Shown here piece by piece: positions 46,058 through 58,460 of a DNA stretch of 64,000 bases. The stretch lies in the NCBI GenBank assembly GCA_030765065.1, contig CM060990.1:277787341-277851340 (forward strand), given 5' to 3'. The number at the start of each line of letters is the position of its first letter. Within the stretch, counting starts at the first letter, position 1. A program made the position numbers and the translations under genes. The notes under the pieces were generated by a model, which did not search any database, had not been told where the DNA came from, and saw only the letters and a program-made list of their open reading frames with translations. This DNA comes from Deroplatys truncata (Eukaryota; Arthropoda; Insecta; Mantodea; Mantidae).

Positions 46058-49000
46058 CAGGGTTAGGATTTTTAGGTGCGCACCTTTTTTCTTAGGGTAA
46101 GTTAAAGCTGTGCGGAAAGATGTCACAGTGTGAAATTTTGTTTCTAGTTGCGAAAAGAGGCATTTTTTCTTGCATATTTTTCCCTTTTTTGGGACCTTTA
46201 CCCCTTTTTGGCACCTTTATCTCATTTTGCCCCAACCATGCCCATAATCCCCTTTCCCCCCCTTTTTTCTTCTAAGTTTCATTCCAATTTATTCTTTAAC
46301 TTTCAATTAACGTCTCCTCAGCTTGCTGTGTACGTGTCAATAGTAAGCCTACCTCTTTCAGTAAACGCCGCGCAGGAATTGAAAGCACACCTGCAACAAT
46401 GGAAAATAATCATGTGTTCGACGAAAACCTCTTTCTCTCACTTTACCGCTATAAAGTAGCCCACAATAATGCAATTGACAACAAGTGATTCTATCCCACC
46501 AGAATCAGTAGCCTGCTGTTTGTGAATGTGAGTTTGTTACTGTGAGAGACGTCATCTGTTTGCGTGGAGGTGAAGGTTGGGCACGCAAAGACAGCAGTAA
46601 CCTCACCCGCGCAGTTCCGAGAATTATTAAGACTGGGTTCTGCTCGAAACTACTAAAAATCGCTGAGACTGAAGTTCCAGCATGAATGAGAACATTCTGG
46701 CAATTGTTACAGTGTTATAAGAGAATGTGGACAACGAATGGGCACAAGAGTGAGTTGTGTGACAGTCGCATTGTGTTAGCAAGTGAACTAGTGTTAGCTC
46801 TCCAAACGAGTGTACTAGTACTAGATTTTACCATGCCAAAGGTGTCCAGTGCTCAATTTATTGCTCTGGCTGAGGAATTCAAACAAGATTTCATAGACAC
46901 TGATGGAACTGTTATGCGATGTACTATTTGTGATTCAGGAATTTTGTTAGATGAAAAACACCAATGAGATCGCATCAAACAACGCATTTCCAGCTCTAAG
47001 CATCAAATGAACAAGACTCTTCAAGCAAACAAATCACGGCAACCTCTATTACGAAATGCATTTCAAAAGAGTTCTTCAAAAAGCCAAAATTGGAAGGAAT
47101 TAAACATTGATTTATGTGCAGCTCTTACACAAGCAGGAATTCCACTCAATAAGGTGAACCTCCAGCCTTCAAGGGATTTGTTGAAAAATACACAAAGATG
47201 TCAATGCCCGATGAGAGTACTTTAAGAAAAAACTACATGCAGCCTGTTTACCAAGAAACATAGAAAGAATCAAGCAGAAAGTGTCTGACTGCGAAGTGGG
47301 AATCATTGTGGATGAAACCATAGACTCAATGGAATGATAAGTTTTGAACATTTTAGTTTTTACCCTTAGCAAGGGAGAAAGTTAAGCCCATGTTGTTAAA
47401 AATGTATGAGCTGCAGAAAGCCAATGCCAGTAAAGTAATGCAATCCATTATGGACTTCTGCCAAAAACTCTGGCCTAATGGTATCGAGTTTGAAAAACTT
47501 CTTCTTGTGGTTATGGACCAGGCTCCATACATGGTTTCAGCTGTTAACCAATTGAAACCTTTATTTCCTAACTTGAAGCATGTGACATGCTTGACTCATG
47601 CCCTTCACAGGGTTTGTGAATCCATAAGGAATGAATACGACATCACAAATGAATTCAACTCTGCCCTGAAGAAGATTCTACTGAAAGCTATGAGCCGTGT
47701 TGTTTACTACAGGGAAATCACTTGCCTGCCCTTTCCAAATTTCCCGGTCATTACTCGCTGGGGATCTTGGATTGAGTGTGCTGCTATGTTGTGTGAGAAT
47801 TTTGACAAAATTAAAGAGTTTGTGCTTTCTTTGGATCCATCTGACTCAGGTGCAATTTCCAAGGCACAGCAACTTATGTTACTGGAGAAAATACATAATT
47901 TGCAGACAGAACTATATTGTGTCCATAGTTACAAGTACCTGCCTGCAGCTATTAAACGATTGGAAGAACAAGGTCTGGAAAAGGAAAAACAATGGGATAT
48001 TTTTACTTCCATGAGGGAGCAGTTAGATGGCTTTGTGAAAGACAAACTTGAATCTAGTCTTCAGAAGAATCCAGACATTGAGGAATTCGTCACATCTGTA
48101 GAGTTGCCATACCAAGTGAATACAAGGTTTGCCCCACTGGTTTCTGTGAATGTTGAAAGAAGCTTTAGCATCTACAAAGACATTCTGTCTCCTAATAGAA
48201 ACAGACTTACTTTTAAAAATGTGGAGATTCTTGATGTCTTGAAGTACAACACCTTCATGTTTTTTCCTACTTTTGATGAGTGATAATTTGATGTACTTGT
48301 TTGTAGTTCAATAAATTAGAATAGAGAAAAGAGAAATTGTTGAATTAGTTAAGGGAATGCACAACTGAAATTAACCCAAAATCTAAAAAAAAGTTCCCAA
48401 AAAATTCTCCATTGCTTACAGTTTTAGAATTCACGTTTATTTTTGACCTAGCGAACGCTTCAGGATCGTTACGAGACTTTTTAAATACCCTTGTGTATTT
48501 GGTTGATAGCTGTTTATATTTTTAAAAATTGATTTTAAGGCATTTCTTATTTTCAGCATTTCTGCACTTCAAAATGTTCCACACGATGTAATTTTCATCC
48601 ATTCATACTGACATTTTTTATGCTTATTTCAAAAACCCAAATAAATAAAACTGTCACATAATTTTTCTGTGTAACGAATAGTTTTTGCGCTACTAATTTT
48701 TTAAGATAACAATGTATACAAAAAGCAAAAAAAAAATGCAAATACAAAACTGCAAAACCTTTTTTTTCTCTTAAACTAAGAATGGTAGAAAAAAAATTAT
48801 ATTACAGATTTGTAGTTCCTTGACATAGAAGCAACATAAGATTCTTTTTTTTTGAAAAAAGCATCATGTCTTGCATTGTGCATATACCTATAATTTTATA
48901 TTTTGAAAACTAATAACTTGAAAAGCTAATTAAGATTTTGGATTGAAATTCACAAAACAATTATATCTAAAGAAGACTGACACGTGGTTAAAATTTCAGC

Positions 49001-49150
49001 CCAATTGAATGGATAGTTTAGAAAATAGCAATTTCAGTTGTGCATCTCCTTAAATAAACCAGCACATTATTGTCCCTTTTTTCACCTTATTTGAGCACCT
49101 TTTCCCTTCCTTTTTTCATCTGAAATTTGCACCTAAAGATTCTAACCCTG
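46058..49150 (+). mobile_element. hAT transposon, 3.1 kb, with terminal repeats and target duplication
   Basis: The ends are inverted repeats: CAGGGTTAGGATTTTTAGG on the left (46058) and, on the right, the complement of CAGGGTTAGAATCTTTAGG ending at 49150. They are flanked by 8-bp sequences GTAATGAC (46050-46057) and GTAATGAT (49151-49158), identical at 7 of 8 positions. The inside carries a hAT transposase on the plus strand. The element is of the same type as the relic at 25014-27000. The right internal region (48290-49080) is AT-rich and non-coding. Confidence 0.93.
46833..48283 (+). pseudogene. hAT transposase, N-terminal half broken, C-terminal 297 codons open
   Basis: The coding region begins near 46833 with MPKVSSAQFIALAEEF, followed by a BED-type CTICDSG block (46918-46940) interrupted by a stop. 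Then comes a piece with WKELNIDLCAALTQAGIPLN (47093-47150). After stops and shifts the frame opens at 47390 for 297 codons to the stop at 48283. It holds LLVVMDQAPYMVSA (catalytic Asp region), NLKHVTCLTHALHRVCE, FPVITRWGSWIECAAML and the C-terminal dimerisation block APLVSVNVERSFSIYKDIL. Members of this family are normally about 480-560 residues long (family recall). The early stops mean it does not encode the full enzyme now. Confidence 0.9.
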
Positions 49151-49344
49151 GTAATGATAATGAAAAGTAATGGAAATCGTCGGAGACATTCCACTGAAAC
49201 CAATGAACAAACTAATGCAGAGACCCAAGTGTCAGAAAGCACTGCAAGAGTTGGAGACAAATGCTGGTTTGTAGTATTCAAGAAAGTTGGACTGACACTG
49301 AAAATCTACAATTTACCATTCCCTCTTGCATAAGCACTCCAGGA

Positions 49345-49534
49345 GCTTCAGTTGGCTTAGATGGTATTAAAATATCCTAACAGAAGATAAGGTATGTGAG
49401 CTGGGATCATAGATGTACAAGGTCACAGTAACTGAAGAGCAACAGCTTGCAAAGGATGGTAAGTGTAAGAATCATGATTTATGATGAAGCTTTAGTCTCC
49501 TGGAAACAAACTAGAAGGGAGAGGGAGAGGGAGA

Positions 49535-49604
<70 letters not shown>

Positions 49605-49790
49605 GCAGTAACCCAATTATGCTCAGATGTACCAATGCCATCTGCATTCCAATGTAGGGTAGCCATAATTCAAAAGATGTGGTTCACAGCTTCGATTGCA
49701 AGTACCAATTTAATATCACCTTTTCTTACTGGTGGGGCTTGACCTTCTTTTGAGGAGCCTGCTGTGCTTCATAGCCTCTTTGGAAGAACT
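49345..49790 (-). repeat. Decayed I-clade LINE fragment (start of ORF2)
   Basis: Aligns to 17470-17900 of the full LINE in the same direction: GCAACAGCTTGCAA, GTAAG, TCTCCTG and GATAGCC/GGTAGCCAT blocks recur in order. The (GA)n run at 49516-49600 has expanded inside it. Confidence 0.65.
49516..49600. repeat. (GA)n microsatellite
   Basis: About 85 bases of GA with some GGGA interruptions at the left. Confidence 0.98.
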
Positions 49791-50056
49791 TGCAGAGAAA
49801 ACACGATTCTTACCCAAATTGGGCATATACTATCTTGATGTTTCTATAAGAGATATTAATATGGGCAAATAGTTTGACAATTAAAATATCACATTGGATG
49901 AGAAATGTATGGATTTGTAATATGGTTACCACTTCATATCCAACCCAAATGCTTGGAGGGAGGTCAAACCTGCAAACTAAGTTCCACCACCCTGATATTA
50001 CCTTACTTTTATTTATAGTTTTATTTTTATTGGTGTTTTGTTGACCAACATGAATA

Positions 50057-51682
50057 CAGGCTGTAACAAAAATGTACGGCACAAATTGCAGGACACATTC
50101 CTCACAAGTAGACAAAGAAATTATGTTATATGAACATGGGTCTGGAAACGCTTTGTTGCCATGTTACAACTCATTTTCTCCAACTCATTAATCATGGGAA
50201 ACACACAAGAATAGAACGTACCAGCATACCACATGCAATTCTTTCTCCATGAGATGTTCAATATGCCCTCCGTGAGCATTGATACATGCATCAACCCGCC
50301 ATCATAGTGAATCCCGGATGCACTGATGTATCCCTGAAGTATTGCATATGGTTTTGCAGCCTTCCATAATACGCGCATGGAGACTCTGAACATCTGGTAG
50401 TGGGTTCGATACACAAGAGCTTTCAAATGCCCCTACAAATAAAAGTCCAGTGGGTTTAGGTCTGGGGAGCATGGAGGCTAGGCAGTTGGTCCATCTCTAC
50501 CTATCCATCTGTCACCGAATCTGTTATTTAGAAGCCAACGGAAATTAACACTAAAATGAGAAGGTGCTTCTCATGCATGAAGTACATGCTTTGTCGCACA
50601 GCTAAAGGCAAATCAGGTAGAACATTCTCTACAAAATTATAGTAATGTCCATTGAGCCTCGGTGGAAGAACGTGAGGCCCTACCAAACAGTCACCAACAA
50701 TGCCGGCCCAAACATTGACAGAAAATCTTTGATGATGACTTGCTTCAACAGTTGCACGAGGATTGACGTCAGCCCATACATGCCGATTGTGATAATTTAT
50801 GATCTGATCTCGTTGAAACGATGCCTCATCTGTGAACAACACTGTTGCACTAACATTAGGGTTGACACTTTGTTGCATAAAGCATTCACAGAAGCGTACC
50901 TGTGCAGGAAAATCAGCTGCTGATTGTGCCTACACACGCTGTAAATGGTATGGATACAGCCGGACTTCGTGCAACACTCGCCAGACAGTCATATGGTCAA
51001 CATTCATTATTGCAGCTACTTGTCTTGTACTGACACTAGGGTCGTTGCCAACTGCCTGAAGAATTGCCGCCTCCCACTGTGGTGTCCACATCCTTCTAGG
51101 CCTCCCCCGGTCGCGAGTATCAGGCTGAAATGCTCTATGTTCCCTAAGACAACGATCAATGGCTTCAAACGTTTTCCTGTCTGGGAATCTTCATCCTGGA
51201 AATCTCTCCCGGTATGAATGTTGAGCACAAGCGCCATTGCCATCTGCTAATCCATACATCATACAGGCATCTGCCATCTCTGCATTTGTGTACACTGCCA
51301 TTGCATGAGCCAAATCTGTGATCAACTCTACTAGTATGTAGTAACCCGTGTGCTTGCCAAGGTCGTACTGCTCACTGGAACAATTGATGTTACCTGTAAA
51401 CAACCAATGACGTAAGTTGCATGGCAACAGGGACATGTGAAACAAAACACTGGCGGTGCACCTACAATAATGACAACGTAACCAGACGTAACCAAGAGTG
51501 CATGTTGCCCATGATTTTAACGTTCTGTTCATGTGTGTTTCCCATGATTAATGAGTTGGATAAAATGAGTTGTAACATGGAAAGAAAGCATTTCCAGACC
51601 CATGTTCATATAACATCATTTCTTCGTCTACACGTGAGGAATGTGTCCTGCAATTTATGCCATACATTTTTGTTACACCATG
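50057..51682 (-). mobile_element. Tc1/mariner-superfamily transposon with ~150-bp inverted repeats
   Basis: Inverted repeats of about 150 bp (50057-50206 and 51534-51682) match at about 90 percent by eye. Shared blocks include GTAACAAAAATGTA and AATTGCAGGACACATTCCTC. The element is bounded by TA on both sides (50055-50056 and 51683-51684). The minus strand carries a transposase in pieces: an HTH part near 51080-50960, then 50878-50528 with the first Asp in VLFTDEASFQRDQIIN and FSVNVWAGIVGDCLVGPHVL, then the second Asp region changed to FMHEKH. The C-terminal part (50470-50120) has SPDLNPLDFY. Dead by changes at the second catalytic site and by stops. Confidence 0.9.
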
Positions 51683-51689
51683 TATAAAA

Positions 51690-52330
51690 TCTACAACCAA
51701 ATCAAATATCAGTAAACACCCACAATTTTTTTTGGTATGCAAATCCTTGAACTGGTAGATTGAAAATACTTGAATAAATTGAGACACTCTTGAGTTAAGG
51801 TGGAAAATCCAGAGTTTATTTTATTTAAAAACAGCCATACACTAATTACTCCAATGGGGGGATTCAAATATAACTAATAATGGCATTAATGAGTAATCTG
51901 CAAGGAACTGCATAACTTGCATTTGTGATAAAACAAATCTTTACACAAATACTGCAGTTTATATGCAAATAACACAAACTTCAGAGGAAATATGTTTACT
52001 GTATTTTTTAAAAACAATATGATTTTGTTTCCTTTTGAGGACTATATTCACTTTTTCCTATTTTTGGTTTAATTGATAACATTAGTTGCTTGATACCACA
52101 GTGTGATATGCAAAATGAACTATCCACTATTCTTATGCTTACTGTCTAATAATTGTGGTTTACTGAAGGTTGTGACGGTTCTTTTGGTACCTAATTTATT
52201 TTCAATAATATTAATTATGTCAGTGATTAATAACCCCGATAACAATATGTATACCACAGATACTTCATGTCAGATAATATCAATATGTTTAATAATGTTC
52301 ATGTAGATATTGCGTTTTTTATATTAGCTT
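51690..52330. other. No recognised gene
   Basis: AT-rich spacer between two transposons. The right part may already belong to the gypsy long terminal repeat, whose start I could not define. Confidence 0.35.
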
Positions 52331-53295
52331 GTAAGCTTACGGTGTATGAGGTTGAAGCCGTAGGTGTCTAAAAGTTGCAACAAGAAGCATTTTCAGTGCA
52401 AGGATGGCTGTATGCAGGGTTTAGGTACAGAAATCATAAAATAGTCCAGCCTTGAGTCCTTGCAAGTTAAAAGCATAGGGTGGCAAGTTGGATTCACTGA
52501 CAGGCAGTCTGTGACACAGAAAATAACAGCTGAGAATTGGAAAGGTAGTCATATGATTCTCAGTAGTAAATAGCAGTGTAAGAATCAAATTTTAAATATG
52601 CCAAGCAGTAACATGGGAGCCAATAAAGTTTAAATAGCCAGAGTTTAAAAGCGTTGATTGTTGGAAGTTAAACTTAGCATACCCCAGCTAAATCACTTGC
52701 TTGTCTGATAGTCATGGTGTAAGGACGTATAATGTAACATGTGAAGAAGTCAGTAGTGGTAGTTGCTGCAAATACTGTGATAAGCACATTAATTTTAGTT
52801 GTGAAGTGCAGAGCATAATAGTACGATTATGCCGAGATCATTTTTATATGCTAGTGATTAATACATAATTCACTACTTAGGAACTTATAATTTTTCATGT
52901 TAGTAAGGATGACACCAATGCAATAAGTATGACAGCTTCAACTACAAAGTGCAAGAGTGATAATACAGTGACAGTGTTAACATTTGCAACATTAGAAAAT
53001 AACCCAGAGCAGTTTTTAAAGCATCCAGTGTGATTTGTTCAAAATTTATGTTATGCATATCAAAATCCATGCTCCTTTATGTTACCAGCCCTGACAAGAG
53101 ATACTTGCTCTACCATGTCGACAACTAGAGTTAAACTGAGGCAAGAATGGATACTACAACAATGCAGAACCTACACTATTGTAATAACTGTAAGTAATGT
53201 GTAACATAATTACCTTCAAAGATAGGCGCCAGTTATCAGATAACAACAAAACACAGCTGAATAATTAATTACATAGTGAACACCACATAATTATT

Positions 53296-53313
53296 TGGCA
53301 CCCAACATGGGGC
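53296..53313 (+). promoter_or_regulatory. Primer binding site, tRNA-Lys type
   Basis: TGGCACCCAACATGGGGC differs from the 18-base complement of tRNA-Lys(1,2) used by many retroelements (TGGCGCCCAACGTGGGGC) at two positions. Both are G to A in a CpG context, the usual decay of methylated CpG or simple ageing. It marks the junction of the 5' LTR with the internal region. Confidence 0.7.
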
Positions 53314-53845
53314 TGATTAAGCAGAGTGATACAGAAAGTATACTACGATTAAAGGGAAGGACGAAGATAAACAATACACAGCAACACAGAGGCAGAAGAA
53401 ATACCCAGTGAAGAGCACAGCAGATGAGCATCAAAATACCACAACCAGAGGATGACTACAACAACGCTACAAGAGACTACAATATAATGATAATTCAACA
53501 AGCTTTCAGAACATCTAGATCTTCACAAATCAATGGGTTCTACTATATCTAAGTGCTTCAGAAGAGCGGGGCATACTCTGCAAGCATCAGGAAAATGACG
53601 AAGACCTTCACGTTTTTCACCAATAAGAGTAGCAGCACAGCAAAGATCAGACAAAACCATTGTTCACAAAATTGAGTTTGTAGTTACGTAGTAGTGTATT
53701 GCATGTAAATATATATGAATGATAAATGCTACTTGGAAGTGGGAAAGTAAATAAAAGAAAATCAAGTATGGGTATTGAGATAGATAATCAAGCATTTAGT
53801 AACAATATGGAAGGTTAAAAGAATATAGTGTTGAGATGACAATAG

Positions 53846-55703
53846 ATGATAATTTATCTGATATTAATAACAGTGAGGGTATTCAGAGTTAGAAGAAGTG
53901 GCAGAGCTAATGGAGGTTTCAGAGAATGTACCACTAGGCTTAGAAGACAAAGAAGTGACAGGCCAGGTCAATCACCCATACATATGGTAAACAATGAACC
54001 TACAAGGGTAACAGAAAATCAGGTCCCTCAACCCTCCAGCTATGTAAATAGAGATTGTAATTCTCAAGTAGATTTGCTGAGTATTCTTAGAGCTATCTCA
54101 GAACTTAAAACAGATATTAATAATAAATTGGATCTTAATAGTAAGGACCTAGACAAGAAATTAGATCAGAACCGAAAGGATACTGATTGGAAATTAGACA
54201 AGAAATTTGAATGGAACAGGAAGTAATTACAAAGGCTACAGCAGACTAGCAAGAATATTGAATAAACTGGAGCAAAGTACATAAGAGTTAGGAAAACAAA
54301 TAGTGAATAGCTTAAAAGATAATGGAGAAGAGATAAAAAGACTGGAAAACAAGCTAGAGCAGAATTGTAGGTCTATACAGGTAGATACAGATAAAAAAAT
54401 AAACAACAGCTGCAGAAAGTTGGAAAGTAAATTAGAACCCGAAATTACTAGAAGCTATAATGAAATAAATGTCAAAATTGCAAGTACAAACAAAGGTGCA
54501 AGAGATAAATTAGAATATCACACTTCAGAACTAAGACAAATAACTAATTCAGAATTACTGCAAATTCAGGTAGATTTCAGGGGTGAGATTACTGACATGC
54601 AAAACTACATGGTCAATACTGAAGGATTCAAATCACAAATAAATAAGGTACAAAGTTCAGTAGAATAAGAACTAAATATGGTACATAGTACAGTAGAATC
54701 AGAAATCAGTAAAATACAAAGTTCATCATAAGAAAGCAATAGAAAATTTGCAAACGTTGAAACTAGTTTAAAAGCAATCAAGAAGGGTAATGCTAGAAAT
54801 GAATGTCATGCAGGTACTGGTTCTAACAACAGTACTACAGTGCATGAGAGTAACGTGAATGTTAATGTAAATAACAGATGTACTAATGATAGTAATGTGA
54901 ATGACAGAGGTACTACCTGAACCATGTATAACACTTTGAGAGGTGCAATTGCATCTCCCATGGTAACTACAAGCTCTCACAGTCAGCAAGCAAACTTAGA
55001 GCATAATGTAAATATTCCTTATCACATGCATAGTTACCATGCAGTAATAAATGAATTACTACTGCCAAAATTCAATGCAACCACGAGTCCGGTTTAACTC
55101 CTAAATGAGTTAGTAGAATATTTTAACCTTAAAAATGTTCCCAAGGCTTTGAAAATGATAATCGCAAGGATTGACCAAAAAACTATTGGATGGCTCCACA
55201 TGGTGACCGATGGAGATGTAAATTTCGACACATTCTGAACAATGTTTCTAACTAAATACTGGAATTCAACAGAACAGCACAGGATATGTGCCAATCTTAG
55301 CCATTGTCAGTATAATACGAATGATGGACTGTCAATGATCAATTAATTGATAAAGCACATGGGCTATGTCCAACACCTCATACCTGCAATGCATGAGGGT
55401 GATTTTATTAATTTGATGACTAGACACTACCCCTTACGAATACAAAATTATTTGCAGATAGCTAGGCCAAGAACAATCTTTGAAATGAGCAGATTGATCT
55501 CTGCTTTGGAACATCAAGAGGTAGAAATTTCTAGAATTTGGAACAATAGGCAAACCAACAGACATGTGAGAAGAGATCAACACAATGATGTGCATTTTAA
55601 TATGCATCAGATAAACGTGCTTAACTTTCAGAACTCAAGGCAAGAACACAATAACTTTATCTGCACCGAAAGAATGAATGAGAATAGGCAACAAAATAAT
55701 GGC
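53846..55703 (+). pseudogene. Gypsy gag, coiled-coil and capsid-like part, with stops
   Basis: The first frame (53846-54226) is Arg/Asn-rich and ends in a heptad-like stretch LDLNSKDLDKKLDQNRKD. It continues after a stop at 54303-54668 with more coiled coil (LENKLEQNCRSIQVDTDKK). A capsid-like region is read at 55020-55703: LLPKFNATTSPV, ELVEYFNLKNVP, then (after a stop) HYPLRIQNYLQ and a polar C-terminus. At least five in-frame stops are present. The capsid forms the particle that packages element RNA. Confidence 0.6.
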
Positions 55704-56029
55704 TGAAGAGGTTATCAAATTCGCGGTAGTCCATGACAAATCCAGGGATCACGGGTCACTTGAACACTCAGGCAACAAAGTACAGGAGAATTATGTGAGA
55801 GGAGCCACCAATACAAGAAGTAGAGGGTGTTGTGCCAGAGGTTGAGAAACACAAAATCATGTAAATGATCATGAAATCTCAGTGACTGCAATAAGGAACA
55901 GGCATCCCATAATTAATGACAAATAAGCTTCGGGAAACTATTAGCAGTTTCGTTTTATGTAGGTTCTAGAAACTTATACCAGGTCTGTAAGTAAAGACAC
56001 AAAAAATACCTACAGAAATACCTACAACA

Positions 56030-56420
56030 GTGAACTGTCTTAGATTGACAGCAAATAAAGATGACATAGAAGAAAAATATGAGTATCCCTATATACAAAT
56101 TAATGCCACAGAAAAAGTAATTAATGCCACTGTTGACACTGGATCCACTGCTTCGATAGCTTCAAAGCATTTTTATGACCAAATCTTGAATGAAGGCATT
56201 AAGTTGATGTCAGCACCAGTCAGCAACCTAGTGTGTAAAGTCGCTATAGGAAAGTCCACACAGACAATTAAAACACAAGCTTTATAACTGTAAATATTAG
56301 GGAGAATATAATTGATATAATGTTTCCAACAGTGCCAAATTTGATATGTGATATAATATTAGGGTGTGACATGCTTCAGGAATTAGCTGCAGTTATTGAC
56401 TTTGAAGAAGATATGTTAAA
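56030..56420 (+). pseudogene. Gypsy aspartic protease region
   Basis: The open part 56030-56287 contains the active-site motif VDTGSTASIAS; the matching C-terminal motif IILGCDML lies in the next piece (56320-56607). A stop at 56287 separates them. The enzyme would mature the Gag-Pol protein. Confidence 0.8.
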
Positions 56421-56799
56421 ACTATGTAAAGATGATAAAGAGAAAATAATGAAGGTAGAAAGATTAAAACAAGCAGCTTTATATGACAAGTTCCTCATTC
56501 AGATAATTGAGACAGAGCATTGGCACAGAGGAAAGCAGCTTAAATGTTGTAAATATAGGTCAAGTAAACATTACAATCTCTACCCCATCTCCAGAACATA
56601 CAGTTAAAGCCTAGAGTTTTGTGAAAGAAATCAGCTGTGCGACAGAAAAGGGAGATGGCCAACCTGTTTACAAAGAGGAAATGACTTCACACAATCTTAA
56701 CACACAACAGCAAGAAAAGTTGCAGATGGTTTGAAAAAGAACAATGCAGTTTTCAGTGATATCCCAGATAAGTGCACTACTTACATAAATACATTCATT

Positions 56800-57930
56800 C
56801 ATTCACAGTAAAAAATGTTCACCCTTATAGATGAAAATATGACAATCTGCCTGTTGCATTAAGAAGCGGAGCTAAAAGTTTAATCCAAAACAGTTAAATT
56901 GCTAGAAATTAACATAATTGAGTTGAGTAATTCACAGTTCATTATTTCTATCTGCTGGACTGTAAAAAAGGATAATACATTACAATTTAATATTGATGGA
57001 AGATATTTGAACAAATGTATGCTTGCAGATTACTTCCAAAATGAGGGAATAGAGCAGATAATAGGTAGCTGAATTGTCATGAGGAAAGTTCATCTCTTCT
57101 ACAGACTTAACAGCATCCTTCTGGCAAGTTGAATTGGACCTAGATATTAAGAGACTACACTGCTTTCCAGATTTTTGGAATACAGTATCATTTCTGCGAG
57201 AACCCATTCAATTTGTAAAATAGTGCGAGCGAGGAAAAATCCTGCAAGGTATCCACAGCATATATGGTACAATAGCAGATAACTTCTTAATTCGACATAC
57301 AGATGACTTTCTTATAATAAGCCAAACATTTGAAGAACATATGTAGATTATGTATTGAGCAAGCTACATTAGCATAGCATGACAGTAAATCTTGCCAAAT
57401 CAAAATTTTGTGTATAAGAGATAAAATTTTTAGGATACATGTTAACGACAATGGTATCAGACCCGATGAGCAGAGAGTGGAAGCAATTTTAAAAATTCCA
57501 CCACCAAAGATTGTACAATTAAGACAAGAGTTTGGCATTCTCAATTATGAAAGTAAGTTCATACCTCGATACACTGCAGAAACAGAACCCCTTAGGCAGC
57601 TATTAAAGAAAACAGGTAAAGGGAAGTGGACTGAGGATCACCAACAGTGCTTTGAAAGGATAAAGGGACTGTTTGCCAATGCAATACTGCTAGAAAGACA
57701 GCAAGATGACAAGCTACAGCCTTTATCTTGATGCATCCAGTCACAGTTACACCAGTATAATGGGGCAAAGAGAAGAGGACAATACTTTTCATGTTATTAG
57801 CACTGCATCGAGAGGTCTCACTCAGGTAGAAAGGAATGCATCAGTAACAATGCTGGAGATAGGAGCTTTATATTTCTCACTAATGAGGTTTAAAACATAT
57901 ATTTTTCAACAGAAAGTGAAGGTACAGGTT
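56800..57930 (+). pseudogene. Gypsy reverse transcriptase and RNase H region
   Basis: RT is readable only in pieces: WTVKKDNTLQFNIDGRYLNK (about 56960-57018), then SSTDLTASFWQVELDLDI (57090-57150) with the motif-A Asp, then RHTDDFLII (57293-57319) as a decayed motif C (Tyr to His). The connection and RNase H start at 57560-57730 (ETEPLRQLLKK, CFERIKGLFANA), and the RNase H core begins SYSLYLDASSHSYTSIMGQ at 57709. It stops at the LINE insertion. Confidence 0.75.
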
Positions 57931-57996
57931 AGATTAGATTAGATTGTATTCTGTGAGTTCACTAGTAGCCATAAAGGCTTGTGAACATAGAATATG

Positions 57997-58176
57997 TCAA
58001 GGAAATGTACAAAAATTACATATAAACATAAATATTACACAGAATATGGAACATTTGAAATAAAATAGGCACATACTATATGCATATCAAGGAAATGTAC
58101 AATAAAGTTACATATATACATAAATATTACATAGTATACAGAACATTTAAAATAAAATAAAGACATATTATATACA
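57997..58176. repeat. 90-bp tandem duplication in the LINE 3' region
   Basis: TCAAGGAAATGTAC starts at 57997 and again at 58087, followed in both copies by TTACATAT, ACATAAATATTACA and ACATTT blocks with minor differences. Two copies. Confidence 0.88.
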
Positions 58177-58460
58177 AAATGAAACAAATCAAGTGTAATT
58201 TTGTACACAGTTGAATACCTCCTTACTGTTATAATGTTAACATACGTATAGGCAAGAACAGTTATTTTAACATTCACTAGGATTTTACCTTTGTTCGTCT
58301 GATCATTTTGTTCTATTTGATTTGTAATGCATAGTATTTACTGTCAGTTCTTAATATACATACATTTAAATAGCTTCATTAATTCTAGAGCACACAGATG
58401 ATATAATTTTCCTTGCTTTGCCAGCTGTTACCCTTACATCACTCTGATCTGATGTTCTCA

